Source of the DNA: an uncultured Verrucomicrobia subdivision 3 bacterium
GTDB lineage: Bacteria > Verrucomicrobiota > Verrucomicrobiia > Limisphaerales > UBA11358
Reading direction: 5' to 3'
Length of the DNA: 64,000 bases
Assembly (NCBI GenBank): GCA_903922735.1
Contig: CAIXUZ010000001.1
Span: forward strand, 1-64,000
In this document: positions 16,126 through 25,754 of the stretch, one piece after another
Layout: the number at the start of each line of letters is the position of its first letter
Position numbering within the stretch: position 1 is the stretch's first letter
Program-made: the position numbers and the translations under genes
Notes under the pieces: model-generated
What the model saw: only the letters and a program-made list of their open reading frames with translations
Database searches by the model: none
What the model was told of the DNA's origin: nothing

Positions 16126-17406
16126 ATGGATTACAACAATCCTGCAAAATATGTTTTGGATGGGGTGCGATTTTCTTACCGAGGAGAAAGTTTTAAGGGG
16201 CAAGGATTTTTGACATGGGACCCCAAGACCGGGTTTCACATTGATGCACTTTTGGACAAAAACTTCGGCATCAAAGATTCACTCAAGCCTGTTAATCCCA
16301 TCATCATTAACACCAAGGAAGACACGTTCCCCATTTTCTTAGCTGTCAGGAATGTAGGTAGAGCTATCATTCCTAGAGCGTTTCCCGTTAGCCAGAAACA
16401 TTCGTTCCGACCGGATAATCACCTGTCAATGAACTTGGAGCGGGTGATATTTGTATCCAAAAGACCGAGAATCAATCAGACGCCATCAAAATACTGGTCA
16501 GGATCTGCTGAATTTCTGACCGCAGAGAAATTGGAATTCCCAGACCACCTTAATACGCATACCACTCTTGGAGGACAGCAACTAATCGATCATTACTCAA
16601 GCGGTCTATTTCATGATGACAAAGAGAATTGGAGTATTTCAGGGTATTCACCTGCAGATGGTAAATTTGAATTAAGCTGGGCATTGAACAAAAACCGTTG
16701 GGGCAGAAAAGATGCTTTGCGGCTTGGTGAAGCTGCTAGAAAAGCATTATCAATCATCTCATCGCAGACGGTATGGATAACGAAGCAAAATAATTTACGA
16801 GATGGTTCCGAGATTGAGGATTTGCACTGCCCGGAGGAGGCAAAAAGTCTCAACTATTTTTTTCAGCCTTTGCTTAACCAAGATATGGGCGTGATGGAAT
16901 GTTGGCATTTCAATAAAATCGCATTTTTGAAACTGACTGGATTTTTTCTTAAAGGCGGGATTTACGCTGAAACATCATGGAGAATTTTTCACCAGATGGT
17001 AGATGCGTCACTCCAAAAGACCGCACAAGCCCAGGAATTGCTATTGGCCACGATTCTTGAGGCAGTATTTCGCACCATCAATAATCGTCCATTTAAAGTT
17101 GGTGACTACTACCCCGAAAAAATGCGGAAGGCAGACATGGATAAATTCAGGGCAGAATATTTTTCTGAAAAATGGATTAAGGCATGTGACAAAGCATTGG
17201 ATTTGCATCGGGATCTACGACATCGTAACGCACATCCAGACTGGCTTACATCCGATGATGGCGGGATGTCAAAAGGGGAATTAATAAAATCTTACTCCAG
17301 CATCATTTTCTTAAGCCGGTTTTACGGCTACATGATATTGGGGATGGCTGGATTCAAAGATTTGGAGCCACGGTTTCCGGTTGTGCAGTTCGGCGACGAC
17401 AAGTGA
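16126..17406 (+). CDS. ApeA-like protein with C-terminal HEPN-type motif
   Basis: 426 residues. The C-terminal part is all-helical and contains DLRHRNAHPDW (about residues 364-374), which carries the R-x4-H signature of HEPN ribonucleases. The N-terminal part (KYVLDGVRFSYRGESFKGQG...) is beta-rich, and the order beta N-domain then HEPN resembles ApeA and related anti-phage proteins. If so, it would be an RNA-cleaving abortive-infection effector. The assignment rests on architecture and motif only. It is followed 14 bp later by an HNH-like gene and preceded by a small membrane protein, a typical accessory arrangement. Confidence 0.55.
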   Translation: MDYNNPAKYVLDGVRFSYRGESFKGQGFLTWDPKTGFHIDALLDKNFGIKDSLKPVNPIIINTKEDTFPIFLAVRNVGRAIIPRAFPVSQKHSFRPDNHLSMNLERVIFVSKRPRINQTPSKYWSGSAEFLTAEKLEFPDHLNTHTTLGGQQLIDHYSSGLFHDDKENWSISGYSPADGKFELSWALNKNRWGRKDALRLGEAARKALSIISSQTVWITKQNNLRDGSEIEDLHCPEEAKSLNYFFQPLLNQDMGVMECWHFNKIAFLKLTGFFLKGGIYAETSWRIFHQMVDASLQKTAQAQELLLATILEAVFRTINNRPFKVGDYYPEKMRKADMDKFRAEYFSEKWIKACDKALDLHRDLRHRNAHPDWLTSDDGGMSKGELIKSYSSIIFLSRFYGYMILGMAGFKDLEPRFPVVQFGDDK

Positions 17407-17419
17407 GCAGGCGAAATAA

Positions 17420-18259
17420 ATGAGCGGCAACAAACGAACAATCTGTGCCCTATGTCAGCAATCCCGGCCACTGAGGGAATCGCACATCATTCCAGAATTC
17501 CTCCACGCCCCACTTTACGAAGAAAATCCTCGCCGATTTAACACCTACGGACTTGATGGAAGGCCCCAATTAGGATTGCTACAAAAGGGGCAAAGAGAAC
17601 GGCTTCTCTGTGATGAATGCGAACAACGTTTCTGCGTTTACGAACGATGGGTTTCGGATTTTTACAGAGGATCTATCGCTGCCTTTTCCGACACGACCCG
17701 CTCAGAAATTCCTTACGGAAAGAAACTCAGGTTCTCCCGTATTGATTCCAATGGAAATCCAACAACGTCAGCAGTGCCAAGAAAACTCATAATAGAAGGC
17801 TTTGATTATGCAAAAATGAAGCTCTTCCTGCTTTCTCTTTTGTGGCGCATGGGGGTGTCACAATTGCATTTCTTCAGTGGGATCACGCTTGGTCATCAGG
17901 AAAAGAGATTGAGGAGAATGCTTTTGGATAACGACCCCGGAAGCGCAGAGCGATATGCTTGCCAACTTCGTTTGATTGAACTGGAAGGAAAACTGGTCGC
18001 TGATTATCAATCTCAACCCCGCCAATATGACTACTGCGGCAGAAAGTGTTGCCGTCTTTTCAGCACAGGTTTTAGATTTGATTTTATGGCCAGCAACCAC
18101 CCAGCGGACGATTATGACGTTGACCGTTATTGTGTCAAACCCCAGCCACGATACGAGTGCTGGGTTGATTCAATTCTCACCCACCCCGACCTTGCTGGCG
18201 AGTTGATGAAATTTGGAAAAGATATGAAGCGGACTGAGGCCGGAAATCTACAGGCATGA
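17420..18259 (+). CDS. Cys/His (HNH-like treble-clef) protein
   Basis: 279 residues. A zinc-binding knuckle CALC is followed by RESHIIPEFLH and then LLCDECEQRF: the CxxC - SHIIP - CxxC order matches HNH-endonuclease-like treble-clef proteins. The remaining 200 residues are mixed alpha/beta without a recognised domain. It could be a nuclease or a nucleic-acid-binding accessory. The small gap after the HEPN-like gene suggests co-transcription. Confidence 0.6.
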   Translation: MSGNKRTICALCQQSRPLRESHIIPEFLHAPLYEENPRRFNTYGLDGRPQLGLLQKGQRERLLCDECEQRFCVYERWVSDFYRGSIAAFSDTTRSEIPYGKKLRFSRIDSNGNPTTSAVPRKLIIEGFDYAKMKLFLLSLLWRMGVSQLHFFSGITLGHQEKRLRRMLLDNDPGSAERYACQLRLIELEGKLVADYQSQPRQYDYCGRKCCRLFSTGFRFDFMASNHPADDYDVDRYCVKPQPRYECWVDSILTHPDLAGELMKFGKDMKRTEAGNLQA

Positions 18260-18298
18260 CGGCGTGATTTTAGATCCGACACAATTGAGATTAAACCA

Positions 18299-18320
18299 AA
18301 CCCGCAACATGTTGCGGGTT
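18299..18320. terminator. Perfect 22-bp palindrome between convergent genes
   Basis: AACCCGCAACA and its exact complement form a perfect palindrome, midway between the ends of two convergent genes. No clear T-run follows on either strand, so it may be a bidirectional terminator hairpin or a protein site. Confidence 0.4.
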
Positions 18321-18372
18321 CAAATGCACCCGATCTTATTTTGGATGAATCGGGAAATTGTGCCGTTGTTTG

Positions 18373-19062
18373 TCAATTAAGCAGCCCTCTGTCTTTCGCA
18401 TCTTTTAGGGCCAAAATGATGTCATCACATAGTTCTTCCTGTGAAAATGGATAGCTCAAGTGGTAGCAGTCCAAAATTATACGTTTTCCGACTGCATAAT
18501 AATTACGATAGCTCTTCGGGTATGCGGTGGAGTTTTCGAGAAAACCATAATGCCTGAAAAAATCAATTGTTCCAGATGCGACAATGATTGTTGGATTCGC
18601 AATTTCAATTTGCCGCTTCACCACTGAACTAAATATTTCGACGTTCTGCCAAAATATTCCCCAATCTCTGACTCTGGCTCCACCCACAATTTTGCTGATG
18701 TTTGTAAAAGCTGTGTTGAGCAACATGTTTGATATATTTACATCCTCGTCAGAATTAGGAATGTCTTCGTAAAAAGTCAGATTATTATCCAGCGAATACT
18801 CCAGATACCTCATGGGATCAAAATATTTGCTGCGCCCAATCTTGTTTTTGCTCAACTTGTCAATTATGTCTTCTTTGTAGTCATAATCACCGCCTGAATC
18901 ATGTGGTTCACGTAAAATCCACGAAACTTTAATTGGTCTCAAAACGTAGTGCTCTGGCGAGATTACACCGTCATAAACAGCCTCAAATCCCAATCGGTCT
19001 GCAATGCGTTTTACTTCCTCATCAATCGCAGATTGTTCGTAAATAATTTGTTGTGCGTTCAT
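18373..19062 (-). CDS. Possible uracil-DNA-glycosylase-fold protein
   Basis: About 229 residues from ATG 19062 (TTG 19068 would overlap the upstream gene by 4 bp). The strand-loop KVSWILREPHDSGG at about residues 45-60 and the later IIVASGTIDFF and CYHLSYP stretches are placed like the motifs of UDG-superfamily proteins. The exact catalytic residues are not recognisable, so function is uncertain. It is directly coupled to the YpsA/SLOG-like gene upstream, suggesting they work together. Confidence 0.45.
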   Translation of the reverse strand: MNAQQIIYEQSAIDEEVKRIADRLGFEAVYDGVISPEHYVLRPIKVSWILREPHDSGGDYDYKEDIIDKLSKNKIGRSKYFDPMRYLEYSLDNNLTFYEDIPNSDEDVNISNMLLNTAFTNISKIVGGARVRDWGIFWQNVEIFSSVVKRQIEIANPTIIVASGTIDFFRHYGFLENSTAYPKSYRNYYAVGKRIILDCYHLSYPFSQEELCDDIILALKDAKDRGLLN

Positions 19063-19064
19063 AA

Positions 19065-19517
19065 TCAATACATCGCCAATATCTGCTTCACGAACTCGCC
19101 AATCTCCGGCTCTTTAGAACCACGTGAGCCGGCCACATTTAGAATCCGAATGCCATTTGAACGAATAAAATCCACAAGTAGTTCAGCGGGCTGTTCTGTT
19201 GCGCTGGAAATGTGAACCACGGGTTTTTTGTGCTTCTCAGCAAAATGGACGGTTCGTTTTGATCCACCCGAAAGAGTTGCTGCAATGGTGAACACAACCG
19301 TCCCGTCGCTGTCTCTGGCGTTCCATTCCGTCCGCTGAAGATAATCTTTGCTGGAAGATTCCGTCAGGTTGTAGCGTGAAGAAATTGGACCATCCTCTGC
19401 AAGTCGCCCCTTGGGGCACCAGCCGCCATGCGGAATGCCGTTTTCAATCGCCCAATCAAGGGCGGCACGGTCTGCGCCGGTTTGTCCACCGCTGACGATC
19501 TTTTCAATCAATGGCAT
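19065..19517 (-). CDS. YpsA-related SLOG / putative molybdenum carrier protein
   Basis: 150 residues, a complete single domain. The nucleotide-binding loop SGGQTGADRAALDWA at the N-terminus and GWCPKGRLAEDGPI next are diagnostic of PF12694, a Rossmann-like SLOG family. SLOG proteins bind or process nucleotides and nucleotide signals, and several are used in anti-phage or stress systems; the 'molybdenum carrier' name is by similarity only. First gene of a two-gene unit with the UDG-like gene. Confidence 0.8.
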   Translation of the reverse strand: MPLIEKIVSGGQTGADRAALDWAIENGIPHGGWCPKGRLAEDGPISSRYNLTESSSKDYLQRTEWNARDSDGTVVFTIAATLSGGSKRTVHFAEKHKKPVVHISSATEQPAELLVDFIRSNGIRILNVAGSRGSKEPEIGEFVKQILAMY

Positions 19518-19527
19518 AATCCTTCAA

Positions 19528-19749
19528 TCAGATCGCAGGAACCAGTGTCCAAATCTTCTCCAAATCAGGGTCGTCAAGGGCTTGAAGTCGGATGTCTTCG
19601 TCTTTTCCAGCAAGGGCAATCGCTTGCTTGAGCCGTTCCATTGCAATCTTTAGTTTTCCCATCACGCATGCGTAACACGCAAGGTTGTATCGGATGACCC
19701 ACAATTTCGGAAACAACTTTGCGGCTGGCAGCAACAAATCATATGCCTC
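19528..19749 (-). pseudogene. TPR protein, C-terminal remnant
   Basis: The frame AYDLLLPAAKLFPKLW, then IRYNLACYACVMGKL and ALDDPDLEKIW is the typical last tetratricopeptide repeat of small TPR proteins. There is no start codon in context: an in-frame stop lies just upstream at the island edge (19750-19752), so the N-terminal part has been lost. It overlaps the broken alginate-lyase frame by a few bases. Confidence 0.65.
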
Positions 19750-20605
19750 TTACCTCCACGCGATTGAATGGGTTTTGACCGGGGACCCGCAGCATGCGGA
19801 TAAAGCCATTGAGATAATCAATGCCTGGTCTTATACCCTGCAAACCATCCAAGGTTCGGACCAGCAACTCCTGGCCGGGATTGTCGGGTTTAAGTTTTGC
19901 AATGCGGCGGAATTAATCAAACACACTTCCAACCGGTGGCCGCCCGCCGCCCAATATCAGTTTAAAAAGATGATGCGGGAGGTTTTTTATCCGCTGATCA
20001 AAAGCTACAAGCCGGGGAGTAATGGCAACTGGGATGCCTCCATGATTCTGACCACCCTGTGCATCGGCATATTCACTGACGACCGTGGTATGTATGAAGA
20101 TGCGTTGAAGTATGCACAAACCGGAAAATCCAACGGGGCCATACCCAATTACATTGCCGCCTCAGGGCAATGTCAGGAAAGCGGGCGCGATCAGGCTCAT
20201 ACCCAGTTGGGCTTGGGATTCCTTGGCAACCTTTGCGAAGTGGCCTGGAAACAGGGGGATGACCTTTATGGCGCCTTCGACCATCGGGTGGCCGCCGGCT
20301 ATGAATATGCGGCCAGATACAATCTCAACTATGAGGTGCCGTATAATCCCGTTCCGGATGTTTTTGGCAACCACTTGAACAAAAAAATATCCAATGATAA
20401 GCGGGGTGAATTCCGGCCGGTTTATGAAATGGTTTACCACCACTACCACGACCGGATGGGCTTGGAGATGAAATACACCAGAATGGTTCTCGATAAAATC
20501 CGCCCCGAGGGATACCACTGGGATCATCCCTCTTTCAGTTCTCTGCTCTACGAAAATCTCCCGGTATTTCCCAAGGGATATGGCCGGCAAGAAAAGATTC
20601 CATGA
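19742..20605 (+). pseudogene. Alginate-lyase-family protein, 5'-truncated
   Basis: From about Y in KSYASYLHAIEW the frame matches the alpha/alpha-barrel core of PF05426 polysaccharide lyases: LTGDPQHADKAIEIINAW, then the helices leading to NGNWDASMI and GRDQAHTQLGLGFL, which carry the conserved His-containing stretch. The signal peptide and roughly the first 150 residues are absent, and the upstream codons come from island DNA. Composition is high-GC, like the chromosome to the right. Probably inactive. Confidence 0.75.
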
Positions 20606-20795
20606 ACTTGGGAAACGCTTTTTCGTCAGCCCAACCCTGATGGGCCAGAGCCACTGGGCACCGGAAACGGGTTTTATTTTGAACGCAACTCCGCCGGCAG
20701 CTGCCTGTTTAAGGAATGATGGTTGAACTTTTTGTTCGCCGCCGCCGGCATTTTCCGGCTATGCTGAGTTTGATTTTTCAACGGTTCGCAGCGTG

Positions 20796-21739
<944 letters not shown>

Positions 21740-21743
<4 letters not shown>

Positions 21744-22492
21744 AGATTTTCTGGACCCTGCTGCGGCGGGAATTGACGGCGGTTTTTCTTTCGCTGACGG
21801 GCTACGTCATCATCGCCGCCGTGACGCTGCTGACCGGTTTGAGCTTTGTGGTGCTGGTGCAAAACCTCGGCACCGACCCGTCGCCGATGCCGGTGACCGA
21901 GATGTTTTACCGCACTTATTTTTTCTGGCTGATCGTGCTGCTGGCCACGCCGGTGATCACCATGCGCCTCTTTGCGCTGGAAAAGGCGAGCGGCACGTTT
22001 GAAACGCTGATGACGACGCAGGTGGGCGATGCGCAGGTGGTGGCGGCCAAGTTTTTGGGCGCCCTGATTTTTTATCTGGTTGCGTGGCTGCCGCTGCTGG
22101 CCTGCCTGTTCATCATCCGGCATTTTACACAGCAAAATTCCGCGCTGGATGCCGGCACGGTGGGCGGGATGTTCCTCGGCATTTTGCTGACGGGCGGCCT
22201 GTTCCTGTCGCTGGGCTGTTTCGCGTCGTCGCTGACGCGGAGTCAGGTGGCGGCGGCAGTCATCAGTTTTGCGCTCGGCGTGAGCCTGTTCGCGCTGGGT
22301 TTTCTGGCGGCGGCCATGCCGTCCGCCGCGCAATGGCAGGCGCAGGTGATATCCTATTTCAACCTGTTTGAGCAGCTGCACGATTTTGCCCGCGGGGTGG
22401 TGGACACCCGTGCGGTGGTTTTTTATGTGAGCGCGACCTTTCTGTTTTTATTCCTGACGCTGCGCGTGGTGGAAAGCCGCCGGTGGAAATGA
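21740..22492 (+). CDS. ABC-2 type permease (GldF-like)
   Basis: 250 residues with six hydrophobic helices (starting LSLTGYVIIAAVTLLTGLSF), and the ABC-2 coupling segment EKASGTFETLMTTQV between helices 2 and 3, which is highly conserved in GldF/NosY-like permeases. It overlaps the ATPase gene by 4 bp and is followed 1 bp later by the Gldg-like gene, so the three form a translationally linked exporter unit. Confidence 0.9.
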
Positions 22493-22493
22493 C

Positions 22494-23975
22494 ATGAGCG
22501 ACGACCAAACATCCCGGGCCAGTTTTTCGGCGGCGAGCCGGATGAAGATCGCCCTTGATGTCGCACTGCGCACGGTCCTGGTGCTGGCGGTGGTGGTGAT
22601 GGTGAATTTCCTGGCCGCGAAGCTATTCCACCGGTTTTACCTGAGTTCCCAGACGCGCCTGGCGCTGTCGTCGCGCACGCTCAGCGTGCTGCATTCGCTC
22701 ACCAATCGTGTGAACGTGACCCTCTATTACGACCGCAAGGATGATTTTTATCCGGACATCGCGGCGCTCCTGAACGAATACCGCGCGGTGAATCATAAGA
22801 TTTCCATCCGCACGGTGGACTACGTCCGCGACGCCGGCGAAGCGGAGAAAGCCAAGGCGCAATACCGGCTGAACGCCGCGGCGGACAAGAACCTCGTCAT
22901 TTTCGAGTGCGACCAGCGGATCAAGACCATTCCCGGTGACGCGCTCACCCAATTCACGCTGGAGCGCATCGCACCGGAAAAACCGGACCAGAAAGAACTG
23001 GAATTCCGCCGCAAGCCGGTGGCGTTTAATGGCGAACAGGCCTTCACGGCCATGCTGCTGGCGCTGCAAAATCCGCAGCCGCTCAAGGCGTATTTTTTGC
23101 AAGGCCACGGGGAGGGATCGCTCACCGACAACGGAAATTTCGGTTTCCTGAAATTGGGCGCCCTGCTCGCCCAGAATTACATCAAGGTCACCAGCCTGGA
23201 ACTGGCCGGCGATGACGGCGTGCCGCTGGATTGTAATCTGCTGATCATTGCTGCGCCCGCCGCGCCGCTGCCCGCCGCGGAGTTGCAGAAAATTGAAAAG
23301 TATCTGGCGGAAGGCGGCCGGCTGCTGGCGCTGTTTAACTTCGCATCCGTCGAGCGGCCCACCGGCCTGGAACCCATCCTGCAGCATTGGGGCATCAACG
23401 TCGTGGCCGACTTCGTCAAGGACCGCACCCGCACCATCACCGGCGATGATCTGGCCGTCCGCAAATTCAGCTCGCATCCCGTCGTCAATCCGCTCACGCA
23501 GCTTTCCCTGCAGCTGATCCGCCCGCGCCCCGTCGCCAAAATCAATTTGTCCAGTGCGCCCGCCAATCTCCCGCAGGTGGAGGAACTGGCTTTCTCCAGC
23601 GAAAGCTCGACGCTCGCGGGCCATCCCGCCGAACGGCCGCAAAGCTATCCGCTCCTCGTCGCCGCCGAACAGAAGGCCGTCGCCGGCGTCATCCGCCCGC
23701 GCGGCAATGCGCGCCTCCTCGTGGCGGGCGACTCCGTGTTTCTTGGAAATTATTACATCGAAGGCGGCGGCAACCGCGATTTCGTCAGCTACGCGGCCAA
23801 CTGGCTGCTCGACCGGCCGCAGTTGCTGGAAGGCATTGGACCCCGGCCCGTCACCGAATTCCGCCTGCTCCTGTCCCGCCAGCAACAGCAGCAGTTGCGC
23901 TGGCTGCTGCTTGGCGCGCTGCCCGGCGGCGTGCTGTTTTTTGGCTGGCTGGTCTGGCTCGTCCGCCGAAAATGA
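22494..23975 (+). CDS. Gldg-like ABC-exporter auxiliary protein
   Basis: 493 residues: an N-terminal helix (about 20-45), a large extracytoplasmic part and a C-terminal helix (WLLLGALPGGVLFFGWLVWL). The middle part matches the ABC_transp_aux/GldG domain: VNVTLYYDRKDDFYPDIAALL, LKAYFLQGHGEGS, and GRLLALFNF. It is held in the inner membrane with its main domain outside, and is thought to connect the permease to its substrate. The downstream DUF4340 gene overlaps by 4 bp. Confidence 0.87.
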   Translation: MSDDQTSRASFSAASRMKIALDVALRTVLVLAVVVMVNFLAAKLFHRFYLSSQTRLALSSRTLSVLHSLTNRVNVTLYYDRKDDFYPDIAALLNEYRAVNHKISIRTVDYVRDAGEAEKAKAQYRLNAAADKNLVIFECDQRIKTIPGDALTQFTLERIAPEKPDQKELEFRRKPVAFNGEQAFTAMLLALQNPQPLKAYFLQGHGEGSLTDNGNFGFLKLGALLAQNYIKVTSLELAGDDGVPLDCNLLIIAAPAAPLPAAELQKIEKYLAEGGRLLALFNFASVERPTGLEPILQHWGINVVADFVKDRTRTITGDDLAVRKFSSHPVVNPLTQLSLQLIRPRPVAKINLSSAPANLPQVEELAFSSESSTLAGHPAERPQSYPLLVAAEQKAVAGVIRPRGNARLLVAGDSVFLGNYYIEGGGNRDFVSYAANWLLDRPQLLEGIGPRPVTEFRLLLSRQQQQQLRWLLLGALPGGVLFFGWLVWLVRRK

Positions 23976-25753
23976 AATCCAAAACCACTGTCATCTGGTT
24001 CGTGCTCGCCGGCTCGCTGGCGGCGTTCATCTGGATTTTTGAACACCACTTCCAGGCCGGGGCGCCGGCGGTTCCCGGTTTGCTGTCCGGCTTTCGCGCC
24101 GCCACGGTCGCCAGCCTGCAAATCATCCCCGCCGGCACCCGGGAAATCAGCGTCGTCCGCACCAACGGCGCCTGGCAATTGGAACGGCCGGTAGCTTATC
24201 CCGCGTCGGCCGCCGCCATCGAATCGGTGCTCGCCACCCTGGAAAAACTTTCACCCGCGCTCCGCCTCACCGCCGGCGAACTGCGCGGCCGCAAAAATTC
24301 CGATGCCGAATTCGGTTTCGAAACCCCGCGCTTTTCCATCGTCGCCGAAGCCGGTGAACAGCGCTGGCAATTGCTCGTCGGCAATCCCACCGCGCCCGGC
24401 GACCAGGTTTATGTGCGCGTCGTGGGCGTGGAGGGCGTGTTCATCACCGATACCGCCTGGCTGCCGCAACTGCCCCGGTCCGCCAGCGAATGGCGCGACC
24501 CCGCCCTGCTGGCGGCGGGGACGGACTGCGACTGGATTGTCATCACCAACGGCACCAAGGCCATCGAACTCCGGCAGGACGCGACCAATCATCTCTGGCG
24601 CATGACGCGGCCGCTGCTGGCTCGCGCCGATGGCGCGCGCATCACGGCCGCGCTGCAGCAATTGCGCACCGCCCGCGTGGCGCAGTTTGTCTCCGATGAT
24701 GCCAAAGCCGACTTGGCCACTTTCGGATTGCAGCCCGCCGAGCTGGATGTCTGGCTCGGGCACGGCACCAATCTCCTGGCCGCCGTTCACGCCGGCAAAA
24801 TCGCCCCGGAAAATCCGGAGCTGGTTTTTGCGCGCCGCGAGGGCTGGAGCGCCGTGGTGGCGCTCGCCAAAAGCGCCTTCACGCCGTGGCGCGGCACGGT
24901 GAACGATTTTCGGGACGCGCACCTGCTGGAATTCTCCCGGCCCGTGTCGGAAATCGAAGTGCGCGGCGAAAGCAGCTTCATCCTCCGGGAGCGCGGTTCC
25001 AATGACTGGGCGCTGGTCGGTGAAAAATATCCCGCCGACGCCGGCAGCGTGCAGGCGATGCTCCAGTCGCTGGCCGGTTTTCGCACGGTGGAATTCGTGA
25101 AGGATTTGAACACCGGCGCGGATTTGAAGAGCTTCGGCCTTACCACGCCGGTCCGTCAAATCATCCTGCGCGCCGCGCCGGGCGCCACGAACGGCGTCAT
25201 CGCGCAGTTGCTGTTTGGCGCCAGTGAGACCAACCGGATTTTTGTGAAGCGCGCGGACGAGGATTATGTCTATGCGCTGGCGCTGGCAGATTTCGACCGG
25301 TTGCCCGATAATGGCTGGGAATTCCGTGACCGGCGCGTGTGGAATTTCAGCACCAACGACGTGGCGCAAATGACCATCCGTCAGAACGGCAGGACCCGGC
25401 AGCTGATCCGCGACGCCGCCGGAAAATGGTCGCTGGCGGGCGGCTCGCCGGGTGTGTTCGATGCGCGCTGGATGGAAATGATCGTCCGGCAGTTCGGGGA
25501 AATGACCGCTGCCCGCTGGGTGGCGCGCAATGTCACCGCGCCCGAAAAATTCGGCCTCGCGCCGGAGGGATTCCAAGTGGCGATTGAATTGAAGGATGGG
25601 AAAAAACAGGCCGTGGACTTCGGCACGGAACTGCCCTCGCAGGCCGGTCTGGCCGCCGTGACCATGGAGGGCGAACGCTGGGTGTTTGTCTGTCCTTCCG
25701 CGCTTTACCAATTCGCCAAGTTGTATCTGGTGATTCCGCCCAACGCCCCGTGA
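23972..25753 (+). CDS. DUF4340 domain protein
   Basis: 593 residues with one N-terminal membrane helix (VIWFVLAGSLAAFIWIFEHH). The rest is outside the membrane and consists of repeated beta-rich DUF4340 units (for example WQLERPVAYPASAAAIES and later RRTRQL-type strands). DUF4340 proteins almost always follow GldG-like exporters, as here, and probably complete the exporter's periplasmic part. The reading frame overlaps the previous gene by ATGA. Confidence 0.85.
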   Translation: MKSKTTVIWFVLAGSLAAFIWIFEHHFQAGAPAVPGLLSGFRAATVASLQIIPAGTREISVVRTNGAWQLERPVAYPASAAAIESVLATLEKLSPALRLTAGELRGRKNSDAEFGFETPRFSIVAEAGEQRWQLLVGNPTAPGDQVYVRVVGVEGVFITDTAWLPQLPRSASEWRDPALLAAGTDCDWIVITNGTKAIELRQDATNHLWRMTRPLLARADGARITAALQQLRTARVAQFVSDDAKADLATFGLQPAELDVWLGHGTNLLAAVHAGKIAPENPELVFARREGWSAVVALAKSAFTPWRGTVNDFRDAHLLEFSRPVSEIEVRGESSFILRERGSNDWALVGEKYPADAGSVQAMLQSLAGFRTVEFVKDLNTGADLKSFGLTTPVRQIILRAAPGATNGVIAQLLFGASETNRIFVKRADEDYVYALALADFDRLPDNGWEFRDRRVWNFSTNDVAQMTIRQNGRTRQLIRDAAGKWSLAGGSPGVFDARWMEMIVRQFGEMTAARWVARNVTAPEKFGLAPEGFQVAIELKDGKKQAVDFGTELPSQAGLAAVTMEGERWVFVCPSALYQFAKLYLVIPPNAP

Positions 25754-25754
25754 T

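Larger units (their letters stand above)
9809..19745. mobile_element. Low-GC accessory island with truncated genes at both edges
   Basis: Base composition drops clearly between these points, gene density of short uncharacterised ORFs rises, and both borders cut genes: DUF2851 on the left; a TPR gene and an alginate lyase on the right. The left edge contains the 10-bp palindrome ACTACGTAGT (9808-9817). No integrase, transposase, tRNA or terminal repeat was found, so the transfer mechanism is not visible. The truncated gene on the left differs from the one on the right, so this is not a simple insertion into one gene. It may be a replacement, a deletion-join or an assembly join. Confidence 0.6.

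Noticed and set aside
9809-19745. Integron or prophage
   Set aside because: No integrase, phage structural gene or attC-like pairs were seen, although the DUF2779-end copies show cassette-like behaviour.
20606-20795. Continuation of the alginate lyase past its stop codon
   Set aside because: The in-frame text after the stop is short and not clearly family-like; no frameshift could be supported.
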